A DNA stretch of 64,000 nucleotides from contig QCLS01000002.1 of assembly GCA_003214355.1 (NCBI GenBank), positions 186,001 through 250,000 on the forward strand. Direction: 5' to 3'. Source of the stretch: Prochlorococcus sp. AG-418-C09 (GTDB lineage Bacteria; Cyanobacteriota; Cyanobacteriia; PCC-6307; Cyanobiaceae). Below, piece by piece: positions 32,823-43,054 of this stretch (its first letter is position 1; the number at the start of each line of letters is the position of its first letter). Under the pieces are notes generated by a model. It did not search any database, was not told the DNA's origin, and was given only the letters and a program-made list of their open reading frames with translations. Position numbers and translations under genes: made by a program.

Positions 32823-33452
32823 TTATGAATATTTGTGATTAATAAAACCTCTATCAATCAGGAAAGTTAATATCTTCTCAACTGCTTCATCTAGGTTTAA
32901 GGAGCCAGTGTCAACAACTATTTCAGGATTAAGTGGTGCTTCGTAAGGACTGGAGATGCCCGTAAAATCTTTAATTTCACCTAAACGAGCCTTTTTGTAA
33001 AGTCCCTTAGTATCTCTTTCTTCACAAACATCAAGATTAGCAGAGCAATACACTTCAATAAAATCATCACCTATAATATTCCTTACTTTCTCTCTATCGA
33101 TTTGAAAAGGTGACACAAATGCAGTAATGGTAATTATGCCAGCATTCATAAATAAATTAGCAACCTCACCAATTCTTCTGATATTTTCCTCTCTGTCTTT
33201 ATCAGAAAACCCTAAATCTTTGCATAAACCATGCCTTATATTGTCTCCATCCAGTATGTAAGTAGATAATCCTTTAGAGTGCAAAGAATCATTTAAAGCA
33301 TTAGCTAGGGTACTTTTCCCTGATCCAGATAATCCTGTAAACCATAGAACCATGCCCTTATGACCTCGCATCTGTTCTAATTTTTCTCTATCTACAGTTA
33401 AATTGTGCCACTTAATATTTTTATTAGAAATTTTAGGATCTAATTTCTTCAT
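32823..33452 (-). CDS. cysC: Adenylylsulfate kinase
   Basis: WFTGLSGSGKSTLANAL, LDGDNIRHGL, GISSPYEAPLNPE. Confidence 0.95.
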   Translation of the reverse strand: MKKLDPKISNKNIKWHNLTVDREKLEQMRGHKGMVLWFTGLSGSGKSTLANALNDSLHSKGLSTYILDGDNIRHGLCKDLGFSDKDREENIRRIGEVANLFMNAGIITITAFVSPFQIDREKVRNIIGDDFIEVYCSANLDVCEERDTKGLYKKARLGEIKDFTGISSPYEAPLNPEIVVDTGSLNLDEAVEKILTFLIDRGFINHKYS

Positions 33453-33472
33453 TAACTTAATGATCAGATATT

Positions 33473-33512
33473 TATGATATATATATTAACCCGCATAACT
33501 TTATATATCATA
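33473..33512. repeat. 11-bp perfect inverted repeat (18-nt loop) between SUI1 and cysC
   Basis: TATGATATATA ... TATATATCATA. Confidence 0.5.
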
Positions 33513-33809
33513 GAGATCTTTACGAAGAAATTCTTTTACTTTTTCTACCATATCTCCTTGTAGATGAAGACTTTGACCATCTAATTTACCTCCAGTTCCA
33601 CAAAACATCTTTAAATCCTTGAGTAATTTTTTATTTAATAACCCGTTTTGGGAATTTAAACCATCGATGATAGTTATAGTTTTACCTTTTTTGCCTTTTT
33701 TTTGTATAAATATACGAATCCTTGAAAAGTTAATTAATTGATTATCTACTTGTTCTTTTACATTAAGATTTTGCGGATTATCAAATTCAATCCAATTTTT
33801 ATTTCGCAT
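33501..33809 (-). CDS. SUI1/YciH family translation-initiation-factor-like protein
   Basis: 102 aa; KKGKKGKTITIIDGL, CGTGGKLDGQSLHLQGDMVEKVKEFL. Confidence 0.9.
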   Translation of the reverse strand: MRNKNWIEFDNPQNLNVKEQVDNQLINFSRIRIFIQKKGKKGKTITIIDGLNSQNGLLNKKLLKDLKMFCGTGGKLDGQSLHLQGDMVEKVKEFLRKDLYDI

Positions 33810-33829
33810 TATTTTTAGATTAATCTATA

Positions 33830-35107
33830 GTGGAACTAATGATACATCATACAAAGTTGGTGAATTCCATTTCTCTAAATAATCAAGAAAACACAAAAGA
33901 TGATTTCAACCTCCCAAATGAACATGGTAGATATGGAAAATATGGTGGTCAATATGTTCCTGAAACTTTAATGCCAGCTCTTCTTGAATTGGAAAAAGCT
34001 TTTAAAGATGCTTGGGAAGATCCTAAATTCAGTTCAGAACTGAACCAACTACTAAAGAATTATGTTGGAAGAGAAACTCCTCTATATGAAGCAGAACGGT
34101 TGACTAAGTATTACGAGAAGAAAAACATAAGAAATAGAATTTGGTTAAAAAGAGAAGATTTAAATCACACTGGTGCCCATAAAATCAATAATGCTTTAGG
34201 ACAAGCATTATTAGCAATAAGAATGCATAAAAAAAGGATTATTGCTGAAACAGGTGCAGGTCAACATGGAGTTGCTACTGCTACAGTATGTGCGAGATTT
34301 GGTCTGGAATGTGTAATTTATATGGGTGAAGAGGATATGAAAAGACAATCATTAAATGTGTTCAGAATGAAATTACTTGGCGCTGAGGTAAAAGTAGTTA
34401 CATCTGGAACAGCTACTCTCAAGGATGCTACTAGTGAAGCTATCAGAGATTGGGTCTCAAATGTAGAAACCACTCATTATATTTTAGGGTCAGTTGCGGG
34501 TCCTCATCCGTATCCAATGATGGTTCGAGATTTCCACGCAGTAATTGGGAAAGAAGCTAAGCATCAATGTTTAGATGCCTTTGGGGCATTACCAGATATC
34601 TTACTTGCATGTGTAGGGGGAGGTTCTAATGCAATGGGACTGTTTCATCCATTTATAAATGATACGAATGTTAGATTGATCGGAGTTGAAGCTGCAGGAA
34701 GTGGATTGGATACTGAAAAACATGCTGCAACGATTACCAAAGGTAGTGTAGGGATATTACATGGATCAATGAGTCTTCTTCTACAAGATAATCAGGGTCA
34801 GGTTCAAGAAGCTCATTCAATAAGTGCTGGTCTAGATTATCCAGGTGTTGGCCCTGAGCATAGTTATTTAAAAGACATCGGCCGAGCAGAGTATGGTTGT
34901 GTTACTGATACAGAAGCCTTGAATGCACTAAAATTAGTAAGTGAATTAGAAGGAATCATTCCAGCCTTAGAAACTGCTCATGCTTTTGCCTGGCTAGAAA
35001 AGCTTTGCCCTACTCTTGAAAAAAGCTCTGAAATAGTTATTAATTGTTCTGGCAGAGGCGATAAAGATGTAACTACAGTTTCTAAGAGAATGACCGAGCT
35101 AAATTAA
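33830..35107 (+). CDS. trpB: Tryptophan synthase beta chain
   Basis: [47 protein letters not shown]. Confidence 0.97.
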   Translation: MELMIHHTKLVNSISLNNQENTKDDFNLPNEHGRYGKYGGQYVPETLMPALLELEKAFKDAWEDPKFSSELNQLLKNYVGRETPLYEAERLTKYYEKKNIRNRIWLKREDLNHTGAHKINNALGQALLAIRMHKKRIIAETGAGQHGVATATVCARFGLECVIYMGEEDMKRQSLNVFRMKLLGAEVKVVTSGTATLKDATSEAIRDWVSNVETTHYILGSVAGPHPYPMMVRDFHAVIGKEAKHQCLDAFGALPDILLACVGGGSNAMGLFHPFINDTNVRLIGVEAAGSGLDTEKHAATITKGSVGILHGSMSLLLQDNQGQVQEAHSISAGLDYPGVGPEHSYLKDIGRAEYGCVTDTEALNALKLVSELEGIIPALETAHAFAWLEKLCPTLEKSSEIVINCSGRGDKDVTTVSKRMTELN

Positions 35108-35108
35108 T

Positions 35109-35459
35109 TTAATATCTGTTTAGAGTGGAATCAATATATTTGCTCCAACCATCAATACCTTCTTCAAGGTTCCAAATCTCATTAACAAAAGAATTATCTA
35201 GCATCCATTGTCCAAAATGAAGACTTCTTACACCCATATGGCATAAAGCGACTATTTTTCTATTTTCTAAAATATCCAATTTAGAATTTACGCTTTCAAT
35301 AGTTATTTGACTCATGGGCATATGCAAAAAATAATATGGAAATTTGACTATTTCCAACTCGGAATCCTCTCTGACATCAATAATAGTAGGTAGATCTATC
35401 TCAGAATCCAACCACTTATTTAGATCATAGGCTGAAACTGATTTTGGTAAAATTCTCAA
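35109..35459 (-). CDS. Rhodanese-like domain protein
   Basis: IIDVREDSELEI, ALCHMGVRS active-site Cys loop. Confidence 0.88.
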   Translation of the reverse strand: MRILPKSVSAYDLNKWLDSEIDLPTIIDVREDSELEIVKFPYYFLHMPMSQITIESVNSKLDILENRKIVALCHMGVRSLHFGQWMLDNSFVNEIWNLEEGIDGWSKYIDSTLNRY

Positions 35460-35499
35460 TTTAAAAACAAAAAAAGACTTAGTAACAATTTAATAATAA

Positions 35500-35511
35500 G
35501 AGTTGCAACTC
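35500..35511. promoter_or_regulatory. 12-bp perfect palindrome GAGTTGCAACTC in divergent intergenic region
   Basis: Direct reading; GAGTTG is the reverse complement of CAACTC. Confidence 0.55.
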
Positions 35512-35519
35512 AAAAGCAA

Positions 35520-36977
35520 TTGTTAAAAATAAAAATAAAAATGAATATAAAAGTCTTAATATTAGCAATAGCTTTGACAATCTTAACCACCTTAATTTTT
35601 ATCGCTAAGCCTTATGAAAAAATTTTAAAACCTATAAATACTGATATAGGAAAACTTGAAATTGTTAATTATATTCCAGAACATAATGATTTAAAAATAA
35701 TTTCCAACGCAAATAGTTTTGATTTGAAAGAAGCTCTGAAAAAAAATTATAGTCAAGATAATAGTCATATAGAAATAATTAAGAGTGCTAGCGTTGCCTT
35801 AGTAGGAATTGACTTTAAGAATTCATTTAGTGATCTTTACGATAATGAATTTTCATTATCAATTGGCAATATAAACAATTCAAACCCAGCTTCACTTCTA
35901 ATTATAAAGGTTAAGGAAGAAGAATTAAGAGATGAATTTTTTACTGAGAGAATAGATGATATCAATAACATCTATAAAATAGATCACCCTAGTTATTTTA
36001 ATTATTTCACACTTACAGAAGATAAATATCTCATACTTTCTACTAATAAAGAATCAATAATAGAATCATTAGAATCCATACAAAATGAGGAAAAAATTAA
36101 AGATAGAAAGCAATTCCTCAATAAATTACCTGTTCAGTTTAAATCAGAAAAAATATTATTAATTTCGAGAAATAATTTTTTCAATAGGCTCAGATTGAAT
36201 GATAATCAATTTACAATAACAACTATTGCCCCTTATGACAGCAAACTAAGATTAAGAACATATCTAATTAATAATAATAATTTCACAGATATATCTAAAT
36301 ATAATGTTATAAATACAGAAGATAAAAATAAAAATATTATATATGGAAATGAGATAGATATATTAATTAATTACTTCTCATTTATAGAATTAGATTCTAT
36401 CCAAATGAACATATATAAAGAACTAAATCAAAACTTAAATTCGGAAATATTATTTCTAAAAAATGGTAAATATTGGATAATGGCTTTCCTCAAAGAAAAT
36501 CTTAATAAAACCAATATCAATAAATTAAATATATTTGATAATTATGATAATTATAATTTAAATATAAATAGCTTAAATTATAACGTTTGGTATAAAAATA
36601 GTTTAGAAAATATCAATAATGAAATAAATTTCATAGAAAAAACCAAAATATTTTCTTGCGAATCAGATGACATAATTTTAATAAGTAATAGCCTATCTGA
36701 ATTAATCAAGGGATTAAATAAGGAAGAATTATCTTATAAATATTTACATAAAGATATAAACGAAGAAATGAGAAAACCTTTTATAAATGATATGATTTTG
36801 GTTAATGATATTGATCAATCAATGATCAAAAAAGATTACAAAATATTTAATACCATGAAATATCTTACTGGAAATTATTTAAAAATTTCGATTGATAGTA
36901 TCAAGGCTGTTATTAATCAACAAATACCAGATATAAATCCAGAAATCTATATTGAAACAAATATAGAAATTATTTAA
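35520..36977 (+). CDS. Hypothetical membrane-anchored protein, DUF3352-like
   Basis: 485 aa, N-terminal TM (VLILAIALTILTTLIFIA); likely start ATG at 35541; Asn/Ile/Lys-rich. Confidence 0.7.
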   Translation: MLKIKIKMNIKVLILAIALTILTTLIFIAKPYEKILKPINTDIGKLEIVNYIPEHNDLKIISNANSFDLKEALKKNYSQDNSHIEIIKSASVALVGIDFKNSFSDLYDNEFSLSIGNINNSNPASLLIIKVKEEELRDEFFTERIDDINNIYKIDHPSYFNYFTLTEDKYLILSTNKESIIESLESIQNEEKIKDRKQFLNKLPVQFKSEKILLISRNNFFNRLRLNDNQFTITTIAPYDSKLRLRTYLINNNNFTDISKYNVINTEDKNKNIIYGNEIDILINYFSFIELDSIQMNIYKELNQNLNSEILFLKNGKYWIMAFLKENLNKTNINKLNIFDNYDNYNLNINSLNYNVWYKNSLENINNEINFIEKTKIFSCESDDIILISNSLSELIKGLNKEELSYKYLHKDINEEMRKPFINDMILVNDIDQSMIKKDYKIFNTMKYLTGNYLKISIDSIKAVINQQIPDINPEIYIETNIEII

Positions 36978-37021
36978 GTAATTAATAATAAGATTATATA
37001 TTTGATAATAATGTTAATTGC

Positions 37022-38233
37022 TTGTGGTTTAAAGAAGATAAATTTACTATCTTAGTTGTTATAACATTTCCTTTAGTTAAGGATATAACTTTGGATAATT
37101 CAAAACTAATCCTTAAACCAGGCTTAGAGGGCATTCCAGTTACTCAATCATCCATCTGCGAGATTGATGGTACCAAAGGTAAATTATTTTATCGGGGATA
37201 TGACATAGGTGAATTAGCGCAAAAAAGTAGTTTTTTAGAAACAGCTTTTCTTTTAATATGGGGAGAATTGCCATCTGCAAGCGAATTAAGAGATTTCGAG
37301 GCAGAAGTACAGATGCATAGAAGGTTGAGTTTTAGAGTTAGAGATATGATGAAATGTTTTCCTGAGTCGGGACATCCAATGGATGCATTACAATCGAGTG
37401 CTGCTTCTCTGGGGTTGTTTTATTCCAGAAGAGCAATCGATGACCCAAAATATGTTTATAACGCAGTGATTAGATTAATTGCAAAAATACCAACAATGAT
37501 TGCAGCGTTTCAACTTATAAGAAAAGGTCATGATCCAATTCAACCTAGAGATGACTTAACATACTCTTCCAATTTTCTTTACATGCTTACTGAAAAAGAA
37601 CAGGATCCACTAGCCGCAAAAGTTTTTGATAAATGCTTAATATTACATGCTGAGCATAGCTTAAATGCAAGTACTTTTAGTGCCCGAGTTACTGCAAGCA
37701 CTCTAACTGATCCTTATGCAGTTGTCGCATCTGCTGTTGGCACCCTTGCGGGTCCTCTTCATGGAGGAGCCAATGAAGATGTTATAGCGATGCTAGAAAG
37801 TATCAAAGATCCAGAGAATGCATCATCATTTATTGATAATTCTCTGAAAAATAAAAGAAAAATCATGGGATTTGGTCACAGAGAATATAAAGTTAAGGAT
37901 CCACGAGCCATTATCTTGCAAGAGTTAGCTGAGGAATTATTTGATAGATTCGGAAAAGATGAAATGTATGAAATTGCAAAAAGACTCGAAGAAGAAGCTA
38001 TTCCTAAATTAGGCCCGAAAGGTATATATCCCAATGTTGATTTTTACTCAGGATTAGTATATAGAAAGCTTGGAATCCCCAGGGACTTATTCACTCCAAT
38101 TTTTGCAATTTCTAGAGTAGCAGGATGGCTCGCTCATTGGAGAGAGCAATTAGGAGCAAATAGAATATTTAGACCCTCTCAGATTTATACAGGATCTGAG
38201 TATAGAAAATGGACACCATTGGACCAAAGATAA
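37022..38233 (+). CDS. gltA: Citrate synthase (true start probably downstream of the ORF start)
   Basis: LFYRGYDIGELA, AEHSLNASTFSARV, GPLHGGANE, GFGHREYKVKDPRA. Confidence 0.94.
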   Translation: MWFKEDKFTILVVITFPLVKDITLDNSKLILKPGLEGIPVTQSSICEIDGTKGKLFYRGYDIGELAQKSSFLETAFLLIWGELPSASELRDFEAEVQMHRRLSFRVRDMMKCFPESGHPMDALQSSAASLGLFYSRRAIDDPKYVYNAVIRLIAKIPTMIAAFQLIRKGHDPIQPRDDLTYSSNFLYMLTEKEQDPLAAKVFDKCLILHAEHSLNASTFSARVTASTLTDPYAVVASAVGTLAGPLHGGANEDVIAMLESIKDPENASSFIDNSLKNKRKIMGFGHREYKVKDPRAIILQELAEELFDRFGKDEMYEIAKRLEEEAIPKLGPKGIYPNVDFYSGLVYRKLGIPRDLFTPIFAISRVAGWLAHWREQLGANRIFRPSQIYTGSEYRKWTPLDQR

Positions 38234-38315
38234 TCATATATTACTTTCAATCGATAAAAAATACACACATTTAGAGTTTTGCAAGTTAATGTAGTAATTA
38301 ACGGCAATAAGTATT

Positions 38316-39434
38316 TTGGATTACGGTTTAGATCTTGAATATAGTTTTAATGAGATCCTGCAATCTTTAGGCATTTCTAGTGAAATTGCCCATATAATAT
38401 GGCTACCAATACCAATGCTTTTAGTTTTAGTAGCAGCAGTTATAGGAGTTTTAGTAACAGTTTGGTTGGAAAGAAAAATTTCAGCAGCAGCTCAACAACG
38501 CATAGGACCTGAATATGCTGGAGCTTTAGGGGTTCTTCAACCAATTGCAGATGGTTTAAAACTGCTTGTAAAGGAAGATGTTATTCCAGCAAAGGCTGAC
38601 TCTATATTGTTTACAGCAGGACCAATACTAGTTCTTGTGCCTGTAATTTTATCTTGGCTAATAGTACCTTTTGGTCAAAATCTAATGATAAGTAATGTTG
38701 GGGTTGGTATTTTTCTGTGGATTTCACTTAGTAGTATTCAACCAATAGGGCTGTTGATGAGTGGATATGCCTCGAATAATAAATACTCTCTTTTAGGAGG
38801 ACTGCGAGCTGCCGCGCAATCAATTAGTTATGAAATACCGCTGGCTTTATCTGTTTTAGCAATAGTAATGATGACTAACTCTTTAAGTACAGTGGATATT
38901 GTTAACCAACAAAATAGTGCTGGTATTCTTAGTTGGAATATATGGAGACAACCAGTTGGTTTTATTATCTTCTGGATATGTGCGCTTGCAGAATGTGAAA
39001 GACTTCCTTTTGATTTACCTGAGGCAGAGGAAGAACTAGTTGCAGGCTATCAAACTGAATATGCAGGAATGAAGTTTGCTTTATTTTATCTTGGAAGTTA
39101 CATAAATCTAATTTTGTCTGCTTTGTTAGTTTCAGTTCTATATCTAGGTGGATGGGGTTTCCCAATTCCTGTAGAAACACTTTCTGAGATTCTTAAGATG
39201 CCTCTAAACTCACCATCAATTCAGGTAATTACAGCGACTATAGGAATAGTAATGACAATCTTAAAAGCTTACTTACTTGTTTTCATAGCAATACTTCTCA
39301 GATGGACAACCCCTAGGGTTAGAATTGACCAGCTATTAGATTTAGGATGGAAGTTTCTTTTACCTATTTCCTTAGCTAATCTTTTACTAACAGCAGGATT
39401 AAAACTTGCACTTCCAAAATTCTTTGGAGGCTGA
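38316..39434 (+). CDS. ndhA: NAD(P)H-quinone oxidoreductase subunit 1
   Basis: [50 protein letters not shown] start. Confidence 0.96.
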   Translation: MDYGLDLEYSFNEILQSLGISSEIAHIIWLPIPMLLVLVAAVIGVLVTVWLERKISAAAQQRIGPEYAGALGVLQPIADGLKLLVKEDVIPAKADSILFTAGPILVLVPVILSWLIVPFGQNLMISNVGVGIFLWISLSSIQPIGLLMSGYASNNKYSLLGGLRAAAQSISYEIPLALSVLAIVMMTNSLSTVDIVNQQNSAGILSWNIWRQPVGFIIFWICALAECERLPFDLPEAEEELVAGYQTEYAGMKFALFYLGSYINLILSALLVSVLYLGGWGFPIPVETLSEILKMPLNSPSIQVITATIGIVMTILKAYLLVFIAILLRWTTPRVRIDQLLDLGWKFLLPISLANLLLTAGLKLALPKFFGG

Positions 39435-39494
39435 TTTGAGTATTTCTACTTAAATTAACAAAAAATCCACTAGAATTAATAAAACGTTATTTAA

Positions 39495-40121
39495 ATGAAC
39501 GATTTCTTCAAAAAAGTAAGTCTTTACGTCAAAGAAGCAATTGATGCAAGTAAATATTTATTGGATGGATTATCAGTAACTTTTGATCATCTGAGAAGAA
39601 GGCCGGTCACTGTTCAATATCCATATGAAAAATTAATACCTTCAGAAAGATACAGAGGCAGAATTCATTATGAATTTGATAAATGCATTGCATGTGAGGT
39701 CTGCGTAAGGGTATGTCCAATCAATCTACCTGTAGTCGATTGGGTAATGAATAAGGAAACAAAAAAGAAAGAATTAAGAAATTACTCAATAGATTTTGGG
39801 GTATGTATTTTTTGTGGTAACTGCGTTGAGTATTGCCCAACCAATTGCTTATCAATGACAGAAGAATATGAACTTGCCACATTTGATAGGCACAATCTAA
39901 ATTTTGATAATGTTGCTCTAGGTAGATTGCCAACCAACGTAACTACAGACCCATCAGTTAAAGCTCTTAGAGAACTTACATATCTTCCTAAAGGTGTCAT
40001 GGATCCACATGAAGTACCAGATTCAGATTCTAGACCTGGTAAGCTCCCTGAAGAGGTATATGATTGGATGATTTCTAAAGATTCCAAGGAAGATAAACCT
40101 CAAACGTTACCTAAAAATTAA
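39495..40121 (+). CDS. ndhI: NAD(P)H-quinone oxidoreductase subunit I
   Basis: Two 4Fe-4S motifs [24 protein letters not shown]. Confidence 0.97.
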   Translation: MNDFFKKVSLYVKEAIDASKYLLDGLSVTFDHLRRRPVTVQYPYEKLIPSERYRGRIHYEFDKCIACEVCVRVCPINLPVVDWVMNKETKKKELRNYSIDFGVCIFCGNCVEYCPTNCLSMTEEYELATFDRHNLNFDNVALGRLPTNVTTDPSVKALRELTYLPKGVMDPHEVPDSDSRPGKLPEEVYDWMISKDSKEDKPQTLPKN

Positions 40122-40129
40122 ATCAAGAA

Positions 40130-40732
40130 ATGTCAATAGCTGTTACTACACAACTTATATGCTTTGGGATATTATCTCTAATTATTATTGTCGGTGCTTT
40201 AGGGGTAGTATTACTTGAAAGCATAGTCTACTCAGCCTTCTTACTTGGAGGCGTTTTCATGAGTGTTGCTGGCTTATATCTCCTTCTTAATGCAAGCTTT
40301 GTTGCTGCAGCACAAGTGTTAGTTTATGTGGGAGCAGTAAATGTTTTAATTATTTTTGCAATAATGTTAGTAAATAAGAAAGAGTCTCTTAAACCAAAAG
40401 AATACCTAAACTCTAGGAAATTGATTTCTACATTTATATGCATTACTTTATTAAGTCTCCTTGTGCGTGTAGATTTATCAAAAGCATGGGACATTGCAAA
40501 TCCAAACTTTGCTATTGGCGAAGAATCAACCGTCAGAATTGGTGAACATCTTTTTAGTGATTATTTATTACCATTTGAAGTAGCTTCTGTTTTACTTCTC
40601 ATGGCCATGATAGGTGCGATAGTTTTAGCAAGACGAGATGTAATGTCTGAAGATATATCAACTGGTTTACCTGCAAACCAGGAGCTGATTGAAAAATCCA
40701 ATGATCCAATTCTTGCAAAAAAAGTTAATTAA
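40130..40732 (+). CDS. ndhG: NAD(P)H-quinone oxidoreductase subunit 6
   Basis: Position between ndhI and ndhE; VYVGAVNVLIIFAIMLVN. Confidence 0.95.
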   Translation: MSIAVTTQLICFGILSLIIIVGALGVVLLESIVYSAFLLGGVFMSVAGLYLLLNASFVAAAQVLVYVGAVNVLIIFAIMLVNKKESLKPKEYLNSRKLISTFICITLLSLLVRVDLSKAWDIANPNFAIGEESTVRIGEHLFSDYLLPFEVASVLLLMAMIGAIVLARRDVMSEDISTGLPANQELIEKSNDPILAKKVN

Positions 40733-40744
40733 GTCTTACTGACA

Positions 40745-41065
40745 ATGAATCTAGATTCCATACCACTACAAGCATATTTAATTGTCTCATCAGTCCTTTT
40801 CTGCATTGGTATTTGGGGATTACTAAATAGCAGAAATGCAGTGCGAGTTCTCATGAGTATTGAATTAATGCTTAATGCAGTCAACATAAATCTTATGGCC
40901 TTTTCTGCCTATGTAGACAATAATTTAATTCAAGGGCAAGTTTTTACAATATTTGTTATCACTGTTGCAGCCGCTGAAGCAGCAGTAGGTTTAGCAATAC
41001 TTTTATCCCTATATAGAAACAGAGTAACTGTAGATATGGAAAGCTTCAATCTGCTCAAATGGTAA
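40745..41065 (+). CDS. ndhE: NAD(P)H-quinone oxidoreductase subunit 4L
   Basis: [34 protein letters not shown]. Confidence 0.96.
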   Translation: MNLDSIPLQAYLIVSSVLFCIGIWGLLNSRNAVRVLMSIELMLNAVNINLMAFSAYVDNNLIQGQVFTIFVITVAAAEAAVGLAILLSLYRNRVTVDMESFNLLKW

Positions 41066-41075
41066 ATAATAATCC

Positions 41076-41969
41076 ATGCAAATTTCATTAGTTCTGATTA
41101 TTTACAGATCAAATACTCCTTTTGCAGAAAAAACAGCACTATATTGCCAAGAATTATTAAAAGCTAAAGATATAAACTCGATAAAATTTAGTAGTGATTT
41201 CAAAGATAATTCAATTGATATTATTGTCGATAAAAAAAAACCTGATTTAGCGATTGTTTTAGGTGGAGATGGAACCGTACTCAAATCGTCAAATGAATTA
41301 TTACATTTTAAGATTCCAATACTAAGTTTTAATATAGGAGGGCATTTAGGATTTTTGACACAAGATAATAAGTTTTTGTTTGATAAATCATTCATCGATC
41401 TTCTTCTAAAAGACAAATTCGTAATTGATAATCGGTTAATGCTTGAATGTAATCTTTTCAAAAATTCTTCAAAGCATATCAAATATTATGCTTTAAATGA
41501 TTTCTACTTTAGGTCAATCGAACAAGAAATCTCTGCAACTAACAAAATAAGAATTGAAATAGATCAAGAAAGAGTAAATGATTATAAAGGAGATGGGTTA
41601 ATTATCTCCTCGCCTACTGGCTCTACTGCTTACTCCATGGCAGCTGGAGGACCAATAGTTCACCCTTTAATAAGTGCTTTAATAATTTCTCCTATATGTC
41701 CAGTAAGTCTATCTAACCGACCAATTGTAGTACCTGATTCAAGTAGTATAGTTGTCAAAACAATTCATGAAAAGAGCCAGCCACTTCAATTATGGAAAGA
41801 CGGAACTAAATGTTTACAAGTCAATGAGAATGATTATTGTGAGATAAAAACAAGTCCTGAATCAGCAAGAATCATAATTCTAAAAGATAATATGTCATAT
41901 TACAGTACGTTAATAAAAAAACTTGAATGGAAAGGTGATTTATCTAATTCTGGAGCTAAAGATGTATAA
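41076..41969 (+). CDS. nadK: NAD kinase
   Basis: VLGGDGTVLKSS, NIGGHLGFLT, SSPTGSTAYSMAAGGPIVHP. Confidence 0.95.
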   Translation: MQISLVLIIYRSNTPFAEKTALYCQELLKAKDINSIKFSSDFKDNSIDIIVDKKKPDLAIVLGGDGTVLKSSNELLHFKIPILSFNIGGHLGFLTQDNKFLFDKSFIDLLLKDKFVIDNRLMLECNLFKNSSKHIKYYALNDFYFRSIEQEISATNKIRIEIDQERVNDYKGDGLIISSPTGSTAYSMAAGGPIVHPLISALIISPICPVSLSNRPIVVPDSSSIVVKTIHEKSQPLQLWKDGTKCLQVNENDYCEIKTSPESARIIILKDNMSYYSTLIKKLEWKGDLSNSGAKDV

Positions 41970-42467
41970 ATGCAGTTAGAAATTGAAAGGAGATTTTTGA
42001 TTAAAGATGAAGGTTGGAAGCACTATGTACATGATTCATCATTTATCGAACAAGGATATTTAGCTGGCTCTTCAACTGATTGGATTGTAAGAGTAAGGAA
42101 GGAAAGAAGTAAATATAAATTGGCATTAAAAAAACATATAAATAGAATCACAAATCATGAATTTGAATATGAAATCCCTTATGGTGAGGGAGAAATAATT
42201 ATTTCAAATATCAAAAACAAAATCAAAAAGAAAAGACATTATCTAATAATCAATAAACAAGAATGGATTATAGATTGTTTTGTAGATAAAAACTTCCCTT
42301 TAAAAATAGCAGAAATAGAACTTAAAAATGATAAAGAGTTTGTTCAAATACCCAGTTTTATATCAAGAGAAATCTCTGGCTTAAAATCTTTCTCCAACTA
42401 TGAACTATCTAAATATCCTTTTGAAACTTGGAAAAAAGATGAAAAAAATAATTTATTTACCCACTAG
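41970..42467 (+). CDS. CYTH-domain protein (triphosphate tunnel metalloenzyme-like)
   Basis: LEIERRFLIKDEGW, EQGYLAGSSTDWIVRVRK. Confidence 0.88.
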   Translation: MQLEIERRFLIKDEGWKHYVHDSSFIEQGYLAGSSTDWIVRVRKERSKYKLALKKHINRITNHEFEYEIPYGEGEIIISNIKNKIKKKRHYLIINKQEWIIDCFVDKNFPLKIAEIELKNDKEFVQIPSFISREISGLKSFSNYELSKYPFETWKKDEKNNLFTH

Positions 42468-42548
42468 CCAAAATCACATGTTTCCTTTAGATTCTTTTAA
42501 TAATTAAAGCAAATTTCTATTTGTTAAATTCATTCAATCATCAAGAGA

Positions 42549-42734
42549 ATGTTTGGTCTATATGATAAGCAAGGAATTCTGCGCTATGTGAACTCGGATA
42601 GAGACGCATGCTTAGCATATGCAGAACTTTTCGAGTTAAATTCAGCTAGCTATAGTCTAATGCATCTTAATGAGAGATCTGAGACAATAAGAGATATTAT
42701 TCTTGATCAGAATCAGGAAGAGTGCAACAATTAA
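42549..42734 (+). CDS. Small conserved-looking hypothetical protein
   Basis: 61 aa ORF in an intergenic position; overlaps the 3' end of the convergent LuxR gene by 38 bp. Confidence 0.6.
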   Translation: MFGLYDKQGILRYVNSDRDACLAYAELFELNSASYSLMHLNERSETIRDIILDQNQEECNN

Positions 42735-43035
42735 ATCCATCTCTACAAATCTTTCCGTTATCCATTGCCCAATTTAATAAGGCGACTCTATTCTTAGAAC
42801 CTGTTTTAGTAAACATATTGCTTACATGATTATCAACAGTTCTTTTACTAATAGTTAGCTTTACAGCAATTTCTTGATTTGTTAAACCATCTGCAACTAA
42901 ATCAATGATTTCCATCTCTCTTGATGAGAGTCCCATCATATCAATGTTGTTTAGATCTTCATCAACCATTTGCATTTGAACAGTTCTTTTTTTATAGTAA
43001 TTAAGTTTATCAATCTCAACACAGTTGTTAATCAT
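42697..43035 (-). CDS. Small LuxR-type transcription factor, PedR-like
   Basis: 112 aa; LSSREMEIIDLVADGLTNQEIAVKLTISKRTVDNHVSNMFTKTGSKNR HTH; Cys-containing C-terminus ICRDGFNCC. Confidence 0.8.
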   Translation of the reverse strand: MINNCVEIDKLNYYKKRTVQMQMVDEDLNNIDMMGLSSREMEIIDLVADGLTNQEIAVKLTISKRTVDNHVSNMFTKTGSKNRVALLNWAMDNGKICRDGFNCCTLPDSDQE

Positions 43036-43054
43036 CTAGAAAAACAAGTAACAA

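Noticed and set aside
37022-37110. Extra N-terminal peptide on citrate synthase
   Set aside because: Most likely an over-extended ORF from an early TTG; homology begins downstream.
39721-40087. Two minus-strand ORFs (70 and 101 aa) inside ndhI
   Set aside because: Antisense to the conserved ferredoxin-type protein; no family features.
41102-41482. 126-aa minus-strand ORF inside nadK
   Set aside because: Antisense shadow; nadK motifs clearly lie on the + strand.
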